Of a stretch of 64,000 bases of DNA, positions 8,850 through 18,269 are shown piece by piece; within the stretch, counting starts at the first letter, position 1; every line of letters begins with the position of its first letter. The notes under the pieces are model-generated. The model was given only the letters and a program-made list of their open reading frames with translations, did not search any database and was not told the DNA's origin. The position numbers and the translations under genes are program-made. The DNA is from JAXLYE01 sp046351595. Lineage in GTDB: Bacteria > Myxococcota_A > Polyangia > Palsa-1104 > JAEUJZ01. Where the stretch lies: positions 248,001-312,000 of the forward strand of contig JAXLYE010000007.1 in the NCBI GenBank assembly GCA_046351595.1, in the 5' to 3' direction.

Positions 8850-9544
8850 GGCAGGAGAAGGCAGAGCACGGACGCGGCCGGCGCGAGCCGTCGCTGAAAG
8901 ACGAGATCGCGGCCTCGGGCGAGACCGAGGTGAGCGCGGTGCGCGAGGCGCTGCGCACGGATCTCACCGACCACCGCTTCCTCGGCCGCGAGTTTTTGAC
9001 GTGGCTGATCTTCTACGCCGACGACGACGGCGAGGACGGCGGCGGCGGCAAGTTCCCCAAGAGCGAGACCGCCGACGCCTTCCGCGTGATGATCGGCGAG
9101 CGCGCGGTGCTCAAGGCGCTGGGCGACGGCAGCGGCGAGATCACGGCGCGCGGCCCGGCGACCGGCCAGGTCGCGGACGTGCGCTACGCCATTGCCGGCG
9201 GCCTGACCGTGCGCGAGATCGACGTGCTGTTCGAGCGCGGCGACCGCATCTGGCAGGCGGCGGTCAGCGCCGAGAGCTTCGACCTCAAGCGGGTGAAGCT
9301 GCCCGAGCTGCTGAGCGAAGAGGACAGCGAGCGCGCGGCCGAGCGGCTGCAGCTCATCGACGATCTCGACGCCATGCTCGCCGCCGCCTATCGGGCGTTC
9401 CTCGCGGTGCGGCTCGACGCGGCGTGGAGCAAGGACTGGGTGCCGCGCTTGCGCGGCTGGCTCGCGCGCTCGATCCTCGAGGAGAAGTTCCTCGAGAGCG
9501 AGCAGCCCGAGGGCGCCCGCCGCTCGCGCCGCCGCATCAACTGA
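8846..9544 (+). CDS. Unknown protein coupled to the RdgC-like gene
   Basis: 232-residue soluble protein with no signal or membrane segment. Visible parts: a charged N-terminus, the conserved-looking segment FLGREFLTWLIFYADDD followed by an acidic Gly-rich loop, a beta-rich middle (RVMIGERAVLKAL; DVRYAIAGGLTVREIDVLFERG) and a C-terminal helical region ending in Arg-rich residues. No known fold recognised. The ATGA overlap with the RdgC-like gene implies a stoichiometric partner, possibly in DNA transactions (inference). Confidence 0.7.
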   Translation: MRQEKAEHGRGRREPSLKDEIAASGETEVSAVREALRTDLTDHRFLGREFLTWLIFYADDDGEDGGGGKFPKSETADAFRVMIGERAVLKALGDGSGEITARGPATGQVADVRYAIAGGLTVREIDVLFERGDRIWQAAVSAESFDLKRVKLPELLSEEDSERAAERLQLIDDLDAMLAAAYRAFLAVRLDAAWSKDWVPRLRGWLARSILEEKFLESEQPEGARRSRRRIN

Positions 9545-9609
9545 CGCGGCGGCGATCCCGCCGCAAACCCGAGCAGGACCCGGCGCAGGCCGGGCAAGGA
9601 GACGCGCTG

Positions 9610-10293
9610 ATGTCGGGCGACTTTGTTGCGATCACGCCGCAGCTAAAGGAGTACATCACCAGCCGCTCGACCCCGAACGATCCGCTGCTGCGCGAGCTGA
9701 TCCGGGAGACGGCGGCCCTGGGCTCGATCTCGGTCATGCAGATCGCCGAGCTGCAGGGGACCTTCATGGGCCTGCTGGTGCGCGCGATCTCGGCCCGCCG
9801 CATCGTCGAGGTCGGGACGTTCACCGGCTACTCGGCGATCTGCATGGCGAGGGCGCTGCCGCCCGAGGGCAGGATCCTGTGCTGCGACGTCAGCGACGAG
9901 TGGACGCGCATCGCGCGGCGCTACTTCGAGCGCGCCGGGGTCACCGGCAAGATCGATCTGCGCATCGGGCCGGCGCTCGACACGCTGCGCGCGCTGCCGG
10001 CCGAGCCGACGTTCGATCTCGGCTTCATCGACGCGGACAAGCGCAATCAGGGCAACTACTACGAAGAGATCCTGCGGCGCCTGCGGCCCAACGGGCTGCT
10101 CCTCATCGACAATACGCTGCGCGGCGGTCGCGTCGCCGAGCCGACCGAGCACGATCCGGATCTCGACGCGGTGCGCGAGCTCAACGATCGGATCCCGACC
10201 GACCCGCGCGTCGAGGCGGTGCTGCTGCCGATCGCGGACGGGCTGACGCTGGTACGCAAGCGCGAGGCCGCCGAGTCCGGGCGCGCCGGATGA
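9610..10293 (+). CDS. SAM-dependent O-methyltransferase (COMT-like)
   Basis: 227-residue class I methyltransferase of the catechol/caffeoyl-CoA O-methyltransferase family (Methyltransf_3). SAM-binding motif I is VEVGTFTGYSAICMA; the metal-binding acid and Asn appear in FIDADKRNQGNYYE and LIDNTLRGGRV. Such enzymes methylate catechol-type hydroxyls using a divalent cation; the substrate here is unknown. ATG at 9610 has an AAGGAG site 7 bases upstream. It follows the RdgC-like pair by 65 bases and precedes pfkA by 87 bases. Confidence 0.9.
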   Translation: MSGDFVAITPQLKEYITSRSTPNDPLLRELIRETAALGSISVMQIAELQGTFMGLLVRAISARRIVEVGTFTGYSAICMARALPPEGRILCCDVSDEWTRIARRYFERAGVTGKIDLRIGPALDTLRALPAEPTFDLGFIDADKRNQGNYYEEILRRLRPNGLLLIDNTLRGGRVAEPTEHDPDLDAVRELNDRIPTDPRVEAVLLPIADGLTLVRKREAAESGRAG

Positions 10294-10380
10294 CCTGGCC
10301 ACCGCCGCGCCCCTTGCAGCCGGCGGTTCCCTTCGCACACCCGGATCCGCGAAAATGAGCGGCCAACCCGAGGCCCCCTC

Positions 10381-11361
10381 ATGCACAGCAACGTGAGCCG
10401 ACTCCTTGTCCTGACCAGCGGCGGCGACGCACCCGGCATGAACGCCGCGATCCGCGCCGTCGTCCGCACCGCCCGCTACCACGGCATCGAGGTCTACGGC
10501 TCGCGCCGCGGCTTCTTCGGCCTGGTGCACCACGAGGTCAGCGAGCTGCGGCCCGAGGACGTCGCCAACTGCATCCAGCGCGGCGGTACGCTGCTGAAGA
10601 CCGGGCGCTGCGATGAGTTTCTGCGCAGCGAGGTGCGCGCGCGCTGCGTGACGTACCTGCGCGAGCTCGGCATCGACGGCATGGTCATCATCGGCGGCGA
10701 CGGCAGCTTCCGCGGCGCCGCGCAGCTCGAGCGCGAGGGCGGGCCGCGCTGCATCGGCATCCCCGGCACCATCGACAACGACATCGCCGGCACCGAGTAC
10801 ACCATCGGCTTCGACACCGCGCGCAACACCGCGCTCGAGGCCATCGACAAGATCCGCGACACCGCCTCGAGCCACGACCGCAACTTCCTCATCGAGGTGA
10901 TGGGGCGGCGCACCGGCTTTCTGGCGCTCGATGTCGGCATCGCCGGTGGCGCCGAGCTGGTGCTGGTGCCGGAGTTCGAGCCGACGCTCGACGAGGTCGC
11001 GCACCGCCTGATGAAGCCGCGGCGCGAGAAGCTGAGCCACATCATCGTCGTCGCCGAGGGCGATCAGCCGGGGCGCAGCCTGCACATCGCGGCCGAGCTG
11101 AAGCTGCGCACCAGCACCGAGTACCGCGTCTGCATCCTCGGCCACACGCAGCGCGGCGGGACGCCCACCGCTTTCGATCGTAAGCTGGCATCGATGATGG
11201 GGGCGCTGGCGGTGCGCGAGCTGATGGCCGGGCGCTCGCGCCTGATGACCGTGTTCGTCGCCGGCCAGGTCCGGACCGCGCCGTTCCCCGAGGTGCACGC
11301 GATGCGCCGGCAGATGACCGAGCGGGATCTGCTCGAGCTCAACGAGATCCTCGCAACCTGA
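10381..11361 (+). CDS. pfkA: ATP-dependent 6-phosphofructokinase
   Basis: 326 residues, the usual bacterial PfkA length. Phosphorylates fructose 6-phosphate to fructose 1,6-bisphosphate, the committed step of glycolysis. Motifs: N-terminal TSGGDAPGMNAAIR (ATP site), GGDGSFRGA, the catalytic PGTIDND, and MGRRTGF for substrate binding. The Gly in GGDGS, rather than the Asp of the pyrophosphate-using branch, favours ATP as donor. It is followed 20 bases later by an MDR oxidoreductase gene, so the two are probably co-transcribed. Confidence 0.95.
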   Translation: MHSNVSRLLVLTSGGDAPGMNAAIRAVVRTARYHGIEVYGSRRGFFGLVHHEVSELRPEDVANCIQRGGTLLKTGRCDEFLRSEVRARCVTYLRELGIDGMVIIGGDGSFRGAAQLEREGGPRCIGIPGTIDNDIAGTEYTIGFDTARNTALEAIDKIRDTASSHDRNFLIEVMGRRTGFLALDVGIAGGAELVLVPEFEPTLDEVAHRLMKPRREKLSHIIVVAEGDQPGRSLHIAAELKLRTSTEYRVCILGHTQRGGTPTAFDRKLASMMGALAVRELMAGRSRLMTVFVAGQVRTAPFPEVHAMRRQMTERDLLELNEILAT

Positions 11362-11381
11362 AGCACAAGACAGGAGCCCCG

Positions 11382-12395
11382 ATGCGCCAGATCTGGATCC
11401 CCAAGTACGGTCCCCCCGAGGTGCTGCAGGTGCGCGAGTCGCCGGATCCCGAGGCCGGGGCCGGGCAGGTGCGCGTCCGCGTGCGCGCCGCCGGCATCAA
11501 CTTCGCAGACCTGATGGCGCGGCTCGGCCTGTACGAAGACGCGCCGCCGCTGCCGTGTGTCGTCGGCTACGAGGTCTCGGGCGTCGTCGACCAGGTGGGC
11601 GCGGCGGTGTCCAGCCTCAAGGTCGGCGACCGCGTGTTCGCGATGCCGAAGTTCGGCGGCTACTCGGACACGGTGGTGCTGCCGGCCGAGCAGGTGCTGC
11701 GCATGCCCGAGGCCATGAGCTTCGAGGAGGCGGCGGCGCTGCCGGTGGTGTACCTGACCGCGCACCACATGATCTTCTACACCGGCTTTTTGCATGTCGG
11801 CAGCCGCGTGCTCGTGCACTCGGCCGCGGGCGGCGTCGGGCTGGCGGCGATCCAGCTGTTGCGCGCGCGCAACTGCGAGATCTTCGGCACCGCGTCGGCG
11901 AGCAAGCACGCCTTTCTGCGCGAGCAGGGCGTGCAGCACCCGCTGGTCCCCGAGGGCTACGCCGAGGCGGTGCGGGCGCTATTGCCCAAGGATCGCGGCC
12001 TCGATCTGGTGCTCGATGCGGTGGGCGGGCGCTCGTTCCGCGAGGGCTACGAGCTGCTCGGGCCGGCGGGGCGGCTGGTGATGTTCGGGATGTCGTCGGC
12101 GGCGAGCGGCAAGCAGCGCAACCTGGCCAAGGCGGTCTGGCACCTGGCGCAGCTGCCGCGCTTCTCGCCGATCAAGCTGATGAACGACAACAAGTCGGTC
12201 TGCGGCGTGAACATGGGCCACCTGTTCGATCGGCTCGACATGCTGCGACCGCAGTTCCTGGCGCTCATCGAGCTGTACGAGAAGGGGCTGATCAAGCCGC
12301 ACGTCGACCGCACGTTCCGCTTCGACGAGGCGGCGGCGGCGCACCACTACCTGCACGACCGCAAGGCGCGCGGCAAGGTGCTGCTGGTGCCGTAG
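11382..12395 (+). CDS. MDR-family quinone oxidoreductase (VAT-1-like)
   Basis: 337-residue medium-chain dehydrogenase/reductase without the structural zinc Cys cluster. N-terminal GroES-like domain (AGINFADLMARLGLY, GYEVSGVV), then a Rossmann domain with HSAAGGVGLAAIQL as the NAD(P)H loop. The MFGMSSAASG region resembles the VAT-1/quinone reductase branch. Likely reduces quinones or enones with NADPH. Starts at ATG 11382, 20 bases after pfkA. Confidence 0.88.
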   Translation: MRQIWIPKYGPPEVLQVRESPDPEAGAGQVRVRVRAAGINFADLMARLGLYEDAPPLPCVVGYEVSGVVDQVGAAVSSLKVGDRVFAMPKFGGYSDTVVLPAEQVLRMPEAMSFEEAAALPVVYLTAHHMIFYTGFLHVGSRVLVHSAAGGVGLAAIQLLRARNCEIFGTASASKHAFLREQGVQHPLVPEGYAEAVRALLPKDRGLDLVLDAVGGRSFREGYELLGPAGRLVMFGMSSAASGKQRNLAKAVWHLAQLPRFSPIKLMNDNKSVCGVNMGHLFDRLDMLRPQFLALIELYEKGLIKPHVDRTFRFDEAAAAHHYLHDRKARGKVLLVP

Positions 12396-12431
12396 CGCGC
12401 GCCGTTGCGCCGGTCGGGGCTACGGCGGCGG

Positions 12432-13178
12432 CTACAGCCCGCGCAGCTCGGCGAGCGAGCCGTTGTAGACGTCGAGATCGACGCGCGCCGGGATGCCGGC
12501 GACGCTGCCGGTGCTCGAGTACTGCCACACGCGCAGGCGGCCCCAGTTGGGCGGCAGGTTCGGGCAGCTCACGCCCCAGTGCGCGACCCAGAGGTAGGGC
12601 AGGGGGCTCGGCGTCGGGTTGCCCAGGCCGCTCCAGAACCCCGGCGAGGTGTAGAGGATGGGCAGGCGGCCGGTGCGCGAGCGCACACGCTGCAGCCAGG
12701 TGTTGACGCGGGCGATGATGGTGGCGTTGCTGGCGCCGTCCTTGACCTCGACATCGACGACGGGCGGGATGTCGCCGGCGCCGAAGCCGACGCTGTTCAG
12801 CTGGTTGACCATCAGATCCGCCTGCGCCGTCGCGTCCTGCGTCGGCCGGAAGAACTGGTAGGCGCCGACCGCCAGGCCCGCCGCCTTGGCGCCGCGCCAG
12901 TTCGCCACAAACTTCGGATCGCGGAAGCCCGTGCCGTCGCTGACGCGGATGAGGGCGAACTGCTTGCCGGCGGCCTTGACCTGGCCCCAGTTGATGTCGC
13001 CCTGGTAGTACGAGACGTCGACGCCGTAGACCTTGGTCGCGCCCGGGCAGATCGTGGACTCGGCCTGGAAGTCGCCGTAGTCCTCGTACGCGCCGAGCGG
13101 AGACTCGCTGGGCAGCTCGGCGCCGCAGGCTGCGAGGATTGCGGTGGTGGACAGGGCGAGTACGCGCAGGGTCTTCAT
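12432..13178 (-). CDS. GH25-family lysozyme, lipoprotein
   Basis: 248-residue glycoside hydrolase family 25 (Chalaropsis-type lysozyme) that would cleave peptidoglycan between MurNAc and GlcNAc. The lipoprotein signal ends LAAC (Cys18). Catalytic signature: YGVDVSYYQGDINW at the start of the barrel and VVDVEVKDG with the DxE pair; YQFFRPTQDA and the C-terminal WQYSSTG strand are also typical. The ATG at 13178 is preceded by AGAGAGG at suitable spacing; a longer version would add residues before the signal. It is convergent with the MDR gene. Could act on own wall, prey walls or competitors (inference). Confidence 0.92.
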   Translation of the reverse strand: MKTLRVLALSTTAILAACGAELPSESPLGAYEDYGDFQAESTICPGATKVYGVDVSYYQGDINWGQVKAAGKQFALIRVSDGTGFRDPKFVANWRGAKAAGLAVGAYQFFRPTQDATAQADLMVNQLNSVGFGAGDIPPVVDVEVKDGASNATIIARVNTWLQRVRSRTGRLPILYTSPGFWSGLGNPTPSPLPYLWVAHWGVSCPNLPPNWGRLRVWQYSSTGSVAGIPARVDLDVYNGSLAELRGL

Positions 13179-13456
13179 AACCGGTAACCTCTCTTGCGGG
13201 GGGGCCGTCGTGGCCCTTTTGACCCGCTGCAAAGCAGCTTGCGTACCAGCCGCACCGCGGACCGGATCTCCGACGGAGAGCGTGCGGGCGGCGGGATCCG
13301 GCTGCGGGGGCCCCGGCGCTGCTCGGCGCCATCACCTGCAGGGGCAACCCCTCACCCCGAGGGCTGCACCCCGCACCCGCGCGCACCGCGCCGGCGGCCT
13401 GGTTCTGTGCGAAGATCGCGGCGTCGCTGTCTGCCCAGCCGAGAGGAGCTGCCCCC

Positions 13457-14746
13457 GTGACCACCGCGAACCCCGCGACTCCCGCGACCCCCCAGGGTCC
13501 TCAAGTTCCCCAGGTTCCTACACTCAGCCTGACGGCGCTGCTGTCAAATGAGCTCCTGCACGATCCGGCGCCGCTGTACCGTCGCCTGCGCGAGGAGGCG
13601 CCGGTGCACTTCGACCCGGCGGTCGGCTCGTGGCTGATCAGCCGCTACCAGGACGTGCTCGACGCGCTCGGCGACCCGCGCTTCTCGTCCGAGCGCGTGC
13701 TCGCCAACCTGGACCGCCAGCCGCCCGAGCTGCGCGAGTCGCTGCGCCCGATCTATCAGTCCATCGCGCGGCAGCTCATGTACGTGGATCCGCCGACGCA
13801 CACGCGGCTGCGCGGGCTCCTGGCGCGGGCCTTCTCGCCGCGGGCGCTGGAGATGTGGCGGCCGCGCGTCGAGCGCATCGCGGAGCCGCTGCTCGTGGCC
13901 CTGGCGTCGGCCGAGACCGTCGACGTGCTGCGTGACCTGGCCTACCCGCTGCCGATGACCGTGATCACGGACCTGTTGGGCGTGCCGCGCGCGGATCAGG
14001 CGCGCTTCAAGAAGTGGTCGATGGATCTGGCGAGCTTCATCAGCTCCGCGCGCTTCCAGCCCGAGCAGGCGGCCGAGGCGGTGCGCGGGGTCGGCGAGTT
14101 CATCGTCTACTTCCGCGAGCTGGTGGCCGAGCGCCGCCGCTGCCCGCCGAGCGGCGAGCCGGATCTATTGGGCGTGCTCATGAGCGCCAGCGACAACGGC
14201 GCCGTCCTCGACGACGAGGAGCTGTTCACCAACTGCGTGTTCCTGCTCGCCGCGGGGCACGAGACGACCACCAACCTGATCGCGAACGCGGTGTACCTGC
14301 TCTTGCAGAACCCCGAGGAGCTCGCGCGGCTGCGGTGCGATCCGTCGCTGATCGACACCGCGATCGAGGAGGTGCTGCGCTTCGAGGGCGCGGTGCGCTG
14401 GACCAGCCGGCTCGTGCGCGAGGACGTGACGCTGCACGGCCAGGTGCTGCGCAAGGGGCAGAGCGCGCTGCTGATGATGGCCGCGGCCAACCGCGACGCG
14501 GCGCGCTTCCCCGAGCCGGATCGCTTCGACATCGGCCGCCGCGACAACCGCCACCTCGGCTTCGGCCAGGGGCCGCACTACTGCATCGGCGCGTCGCTGG
14601 CGCGCATCGAGGCGCGGGCCGCGCTGCTCGGCCTGCTGAGGCAGTTCCCGCACCTTACGCTCGCGGCGCCGCCGAAGTGGGTGCCGAGCGTGTTCTTCCG
14701 CGGTTTCGCCAGCCTGCAGCTACGGACCACTCCCCCGTCCCCTTGA
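13457..14746 (+). CDS. Cytochrome P450
   Basis: 429-residue soluble bacterial P450 monooxygenase. I-helix AGHETTTN with the oxygen-activating Thr, K-helix EEVLR (ExxR), and heme-binding loop FGQGPHYCIGASLAR with the proximal Cys. No redox partner gene is adjacent, so electrons must come from a ferredoxin encoded elsewhere. GTG start at 13457 has GAGGAG about 9 bases upstream. The first 25 residues are a low-complexity Pro/Gln/Thr stretch (PATPATPQGPQVPQVP) not found in typical P450s. The gene stops 12 bases before the convergent PAS-STAS gene. Confidence 0.95.
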   Translation: MTTANPATPATPQGPQVPQVPTLSLTALLSNELLHDPAPLYRRLREEAPVHFDPAVGSWLISRYQDVLDALGDPRFSSERVLANLDRQPPELRESLRPIYQSIARQLMYVDPPTHTRLRGLLARAFSPRALEMWRPRVERIAEPLLVALASAETVDVLRDLAYPLPMTVITDLLGVPRADQARFKKWSMDLASFISSARFQPEQAAEAVRGVGEFIVYFRELVAERRRCPPSGEPDLLGVLMSASDNGAVLDDEELFTNCVFLLAAGHETTTNLIANAVYLLLQNPEELARLRCDPSLIDTAIEEVLRFEGAVRWTSRLVREDVTLHGQVLRKGQSALLMMAAANRDAARFPEPDRFDIGRRDNRHLGFGQGPHYCIGASLARIEARAALLGLLRQFPHLTLAAPPKWVPSVFFRGFASLQLRTTPPSP

Positions 14747-14758
14747 CGGCAGGGCGCC

Positions 14759-15988
14759 TCAGGCGCCGCGGCTCGGGGTGGCGACGAAGGCCGCCGCGAT
14801 CGCGCTCTGCAGCGAGCGGTAGGTGCGCAGGCCCGAGAGGTCGGCGCCGATGTCGACGAGCATGTGGGCGACCTCGGCGCGCACGCCGCTCAAGAGGATC
14901 AGCGCGCCGAGCAGCCGCCCGCCCTGCGCCGCCCGCAAAAGCGCCGCGGCGGCGTCGCCATCGAGCTTGGGCACGCCGGTGATGTCGAGGATGGCGCAGC
15001 GCGCGCGCCGCTCGCTGATGCCCTGCAGCAGCGTCTCGGTGACCCGCGCCAGCCGCGTCGTGTCCAGATCCCCGACGAGCGGCAGCACCAGCACGTCCTC
15101 GCGCACCGGGATCAGCGGCGTGCTCAGCGCGGCCAGCGTCTCGACCTGGGCGCGCACCCGCTCCTCGGCGAGCAGCCGCTCGCGCAGCGCGGCCTCGGCC
15201 TTCTTGCGCTCGGTGACGTCGAGCAGCGCGGCGCCGCGCACCGGCCGGCCGTGGTAGCTTAAGAGGCGGCCGCGGACCTCGGCCATGAACCGCCGCCCGT
15301 CGCGGTGCACGCACACCGTCTCGTACGGCGAGTCGTCGTTGCTCGTGCTCAGGTGGCGGATGATCTCCTGGTGGAACTCGGGCGCCGCGAAGTCGAGCAC
15401 CGAGCGGCCGACGGTCTCCTCCTGCGTCATCCCGAACATGCGCTGCGCCGCCTCGTTGACGAACAGGATCTTGCCGCGCTCGTTGATCACCAGCGTCTCC
15501 GAGGTGATGGCGGCGAAGCAGCGCAGGCGCTCTCGGGTTTCGTCGAGATCCGCGCGCAGCTGCGCCTGCGCTTCGGCCTGCTCGTGCTCGACGGTGACGT
15601 CGCGGAGCTGCAGCAGCCCCAGTCCCGGCTGCTCGGCGAGCGCGCACAGGCGCACCTCGAGCCAGCGCGAGCCGGCGGTGCCGAAGCGCAGGGTCGTCGC
15701 GCCCGTCGGATCCGCGCCCTCGGCGAGCAGCGCCGGTGCGGCCTGCAAGAGCGGCTCGACCTCCGCCGCCGGCGCGCCGAGGTGCTCGACGAGCAGCCGC
15801 GGCCACGACGGCGGCTCGCCCGGCACGTCGCGCTCTCCCGGGGCCCCGGCGACCGCGGCGCGGAAGCGGCGGTTGGCATAGGTGATGGCACCGCCGGCCT
15901 CGACGACCGCGACTGCGTCCGGCAGGGCATCGAGCGCCGCCAGCGCCGCCGCACAGGCTCGCTGCGCAGGCGGAAACTCCAGGGCCAT
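14759..15988 (-). CDS. PAS-PAS-STAS sensor (RsbR-like)
   Basis: 409 residues: a first, weaker PAS-like region (20-130), a clear PAS domain (about 150-275: SETLVINERGKILFVNEAA, RMFGMTQEETVGRSV, DVTERKKAEA), a linker helix, then a STAS domain (about 290-400: CAILDITGVPKLDGDAAAAL, LLGALILLSGVRAEVAHML). This is the layout of RsbR-type stressosome proteins. The Thr residues phosphorylated in Bacillus RsbR (in VDT and AQT contexts) are replaced by Gly and Met, and no rsbS or rsbT gene is adjacent. A TATACT -10-like box lies at 16018-16023 on the minus strand, and GGAGG precedes the ATG. Confidence 0.88.
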   Translation of the reverse strand: MALEFPPAQRACAAALAALDALPDAVAVVEAGGAITYANRRFRAAVAGAPGERDVPGEPPSWPRLLVEHLGAPAAEVEPLLQAAPALLAEGADPTGATTLRFGTAGSRWLEVRLCALAEQPGLGLLQLRDVTVEHEQAEAQAQLRADLDETRERLRCFAAITSETLVINERGKILFVNEAAQRMFGMTQEETVGRSVLDFAAPEFHQEIIRHLSTSNDDSPYETVCVHRDGRRFMAEVRGRLLSYHGRPVRGAALLDVTERKKAEAALRERLLAEERVRAQVETLAALSTPLIPVREDVLVLPLVGDLDTTRLARVTETLLQGISERRARCAILDITGVPKLDGDAAAALLRAAQGGRLLGALILLSGVRAEVAHMLVDIGADLSGLRTYRSLQSAIAAAFVATPSRGA

Positions 15989-16344
15989 ACGGGTCGCCTC
16001 CGGGGTGAGAGACTACAAGTATAGGTCCGCCCACGCAGAAAGGGACAGCGGGAGATCGCCGCGGACCGTATGCGGACGGTCACCTCGCAGCGCGGTACGC
16101 CTGGAGCGGCACGGTTGCATTACGCCGGCTCCTCCCAGGGCCGGCACCGACGGGAACTGGCCCGGAACTGGCGAGCACCGACGGGCAGCGACGGGGGCCG
16201 GCGGGCGCTGACGGCGCTGACGATGCGGACGGACTCTGACGGGGGCTGAGGGGCCGGGTCGATTGTGCCGTGATGTCGCCGCCTTGCACGCGCGTGTTGT
16301 CGTCGCTGCTGCAGTGCGTCACACTAGCTCACATCGTGCCTGCC
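15989..16344. other. Intergenic region, 356 bases, GC-rich degenerate repeats
   Basis: Contains the -10-like box of the PAS-STAS gene near its left edge, then (about 16140-16255) a stretch of loosely repeated CGACGGG/TGACGGGGG words with no reading frame I would support. No RNA gene seen. Confidence 0.5.
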
Positions 16345-16644
16345 ATGCGGAACCCTGCGCCGATCAGCCCCGCGCCCCCGCGGGACGTGAACCTCGCCAC
16401 CGAGGCCGAGCGCGCTCGGGATCGGTTCACGCGGCTGCAGGAGCTGCTCGGGCGGTACACCAGCCGCGTCATCATCGACGCGCTGCTGCGCTCGGCCGCC
16501 GAGCGCGCCGAGGTGCCGCTGCCGCCGCTCAGCACCGCGCAGTTCCAGAAGCTGGTGAACGAGCTGGCGCTGGGCCTGCAGCTGTTCTGCCCGGCCCGTG
16601 ACCTGCCCAAGCTGAAGCTCGGTCTGCGCGAGCTGATCCCGTAG
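16345..16644 (+). CDS. Small conserved-looking hypothetical protein
   Basis: 99-residue soluble protein, mostly helical: RFTRLQELLGRYTSRVIIDALLRSAAERAEV then LSTAQFQKLVNELALGLQLFC. Codon third positions are almost all G or C throughout, which supports coding. The ATG at 16345 was chosen as the start closest to the coding-like part; upstream starts in the same frame exist at 16270 but would add an atypical segment. No ribosome site is convincing. Function unknown; no operon partner. Confidence 0.55.
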   Translation: MRNPAPISPAPPRDVNLATEAERARDRFTRLQELLGRYTSRVIIDALLRSAAERAEVPLPPLSTAQFQKLVNELALGLQLFCPARDLPKLKLGLRELIP

Positions 16645-16906
16645 CCGCCAGGCAGGCAGGGGCCCTCGGCCTCGGGCGCTGCCGGGCGCCGGCCGGGCGT
16701 GAGCCGATCGCGGCCCGAGCGTGAGCCGGTCGCGACCCTTGCCGAGGCGCGTCCGCGTCGCGCCGGGCGTCGGTGCCGCCTCGTGTGGCCCTGCCGCCCG
16801 GCCCCAGCGCGGCGCCTGCCGGACCTTCCGAAATCCGATCGCGTGCAAGGGGCATTGTGGAGGTGGCTCCGTTGTATAGTGCCGCGCACCTGAAGGAGCC
16901 GTCTGC

Positions 16907-18253
16907 ATGAAGCGCACCAAGACCCTCTTTTCGCTCGGCCTCGCTGGCGCCCTCGCTGGCGGCGGCGTGTCCCTTTTGGCGCTCAGCTGCGCCGACTACC
17001 TGACCGGCCAGAAGGAAGAGCCGAGCGGGCCGCTGCAGATCACGAAGCTGACGCTGTTCGAGAACACCTCGCGCGACGTCGCGGTGTTCACCGACACCAG
17101 CCTGCCGGACTGCAGCACCGTCGACCTCCAAGCCTGCGCGAGCCCGGACAAGCGCGAGACCACGGAGTGCCGGGTCTGTTACAACGACACGTTCAAGGAT
17201 CGCTACGGCGTCAAGAAGAGCCCTCCGAACCCGAGCTCGGGGCAGGACATCCGCGTGGTCACCAACAAGGTGCCGCTGACGCTCGACGGCAAGGACCTGG
17301 GCGAGACCAACCCGGCGACCGGCAAGCCGGTGGTCGACGAGGCGGTCGGCCTCAAGTGCGACGCCTGCAGCGGCATCCCGCCGCTGCGCCGCACGCTGAT
17401 CATCAGCGGCTCCGGCATCTCGTTCGATCCGATCGAGGTCCCGTACGGCCCGTCGCTGCAGCTCAAGGTCGTGCCGTCGGCGGAGCTGCCGCTGGCGGCG
17501 CTGGAGCCGGACACCAGCTACGAGGTCACGGTGGCCCCGGGCCTGGCAGGGCGTGACGGACAGAAGGTCGATCTCGCGCCCGCGGCGTCGCTGTTGCGCT
17601 TCAAGACCGAGCCGCTGCGCGTGCTCAGCGTCGGCGTCGGCCTGAAGTACGAGGGCGGCAAGCTGGTCGGCGAGAGCGACCCGTGGATCTACAAGGCCAT
17701 GCCGAGCGATCCCAAGGACGCCCAGGACGGCACAACCGCGCACCCGTACAAGCTGGCGCGGCTGCCCAAGGACGCGGCGGTGGCGCTGCGCTGGAACGCG
17801 CCGCTGCACATCGAGTCGATCAAGAAGATGCCGCTGACCTTCGGCTACACCGAGAACGGCATGCTCAAGACGCTCAAGGTGTCGCTGGGCGGCAGCGTCT
17901 TCAAGGCGCGCAAGATGGACGGCACCTGCGATGCCGACTCGCAGCGCCTTTTGTACCTGTACCCGACCGACGAGCCGGTGTGGCCGGTGGCGGCCAGCAA
18001 GATCACGCTGCTGATCCCGGCGGGCACGCTGCGCGACGTCGCGCAGACCGCCGGGCACCCGGCCGGCAAGCACGTCATCGACCACGACTTCGCCGTCGAG
18101 ATCGAGATCGACAACACCACCGCCGCCAAGGGCTACTCGGGCACGACCATCGAGCAGGCCAAGACGGCCACCAGCTGCACGGCGCTCGTGCCGATGGACA
18201 TGACCGCGGCCCCCGACCTGGGCGGCGGCGACATGGCCCGGCGGGATATGTGA
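16907..18253 (+). CDS. Lipoprotein with Ig-like beta domains, receptor-linked
   Basis: 448-residue lipoprotein (signal ending LALSC, Cys28). Two Cys pairs (CSTVDLQAC; CRVC and CDAC) lie in the first 170 residues, then several beta-sandwich-like segments such as TLIISGSGISFDPIEVPYG and LPKDAAVALRWNAPLHIESI. The C-terminal tail is Asp/Met-rich (DLGGGDMARRDM). A possible -10 box TATAGT lies at 16875-16880 and AAGGAG precedes the ATG. It ends 16 bases before the large Oar-like receptor, so the two probably form one unit and may interact at the outer membrane (inference). Confidence 0.78.
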   Translation: MKRTKTLFSLGLAGALAGGGVSLLALSCADYLTGQKEEPSGPLQITKLTLFENTSRDVAVFTDTSLPDCSTVDLQACASPDKRETTECRVCYNDTFKDRYGVKKSPPNPSSGQDIRVVTNKVPLTLDGKDLGETNPATGKPVVDEAVGLKCDACSGIPPLRRTLIISGSGISFDPIEVPYGPSLQLKVVPSAELPLAALEPDTSYEVTVAPGLAGRDGQKVDLAPAASLLRFKTEPLRVLSVGVGLKYEGGKLVGESDPWIYKAMPSDPKDAQDGTTAHPYKLARLPKDAAVALRWNAPLHIESIKKMPLTFGYTENGMLKTLKVSLGGSVFKARKMDGTCDADSQRLLYLYPTDEPVWPVAASKITLLIPAGTLRDVAQTAGHPAGKHVIDHDFAVEIEIDNTTAAKGYSGTTIEQAKTATSCTALVPMDMTAAPDLGGGDMARRDM

Positions 18254-18269
18254 GGAAGAGGTGCGCACC

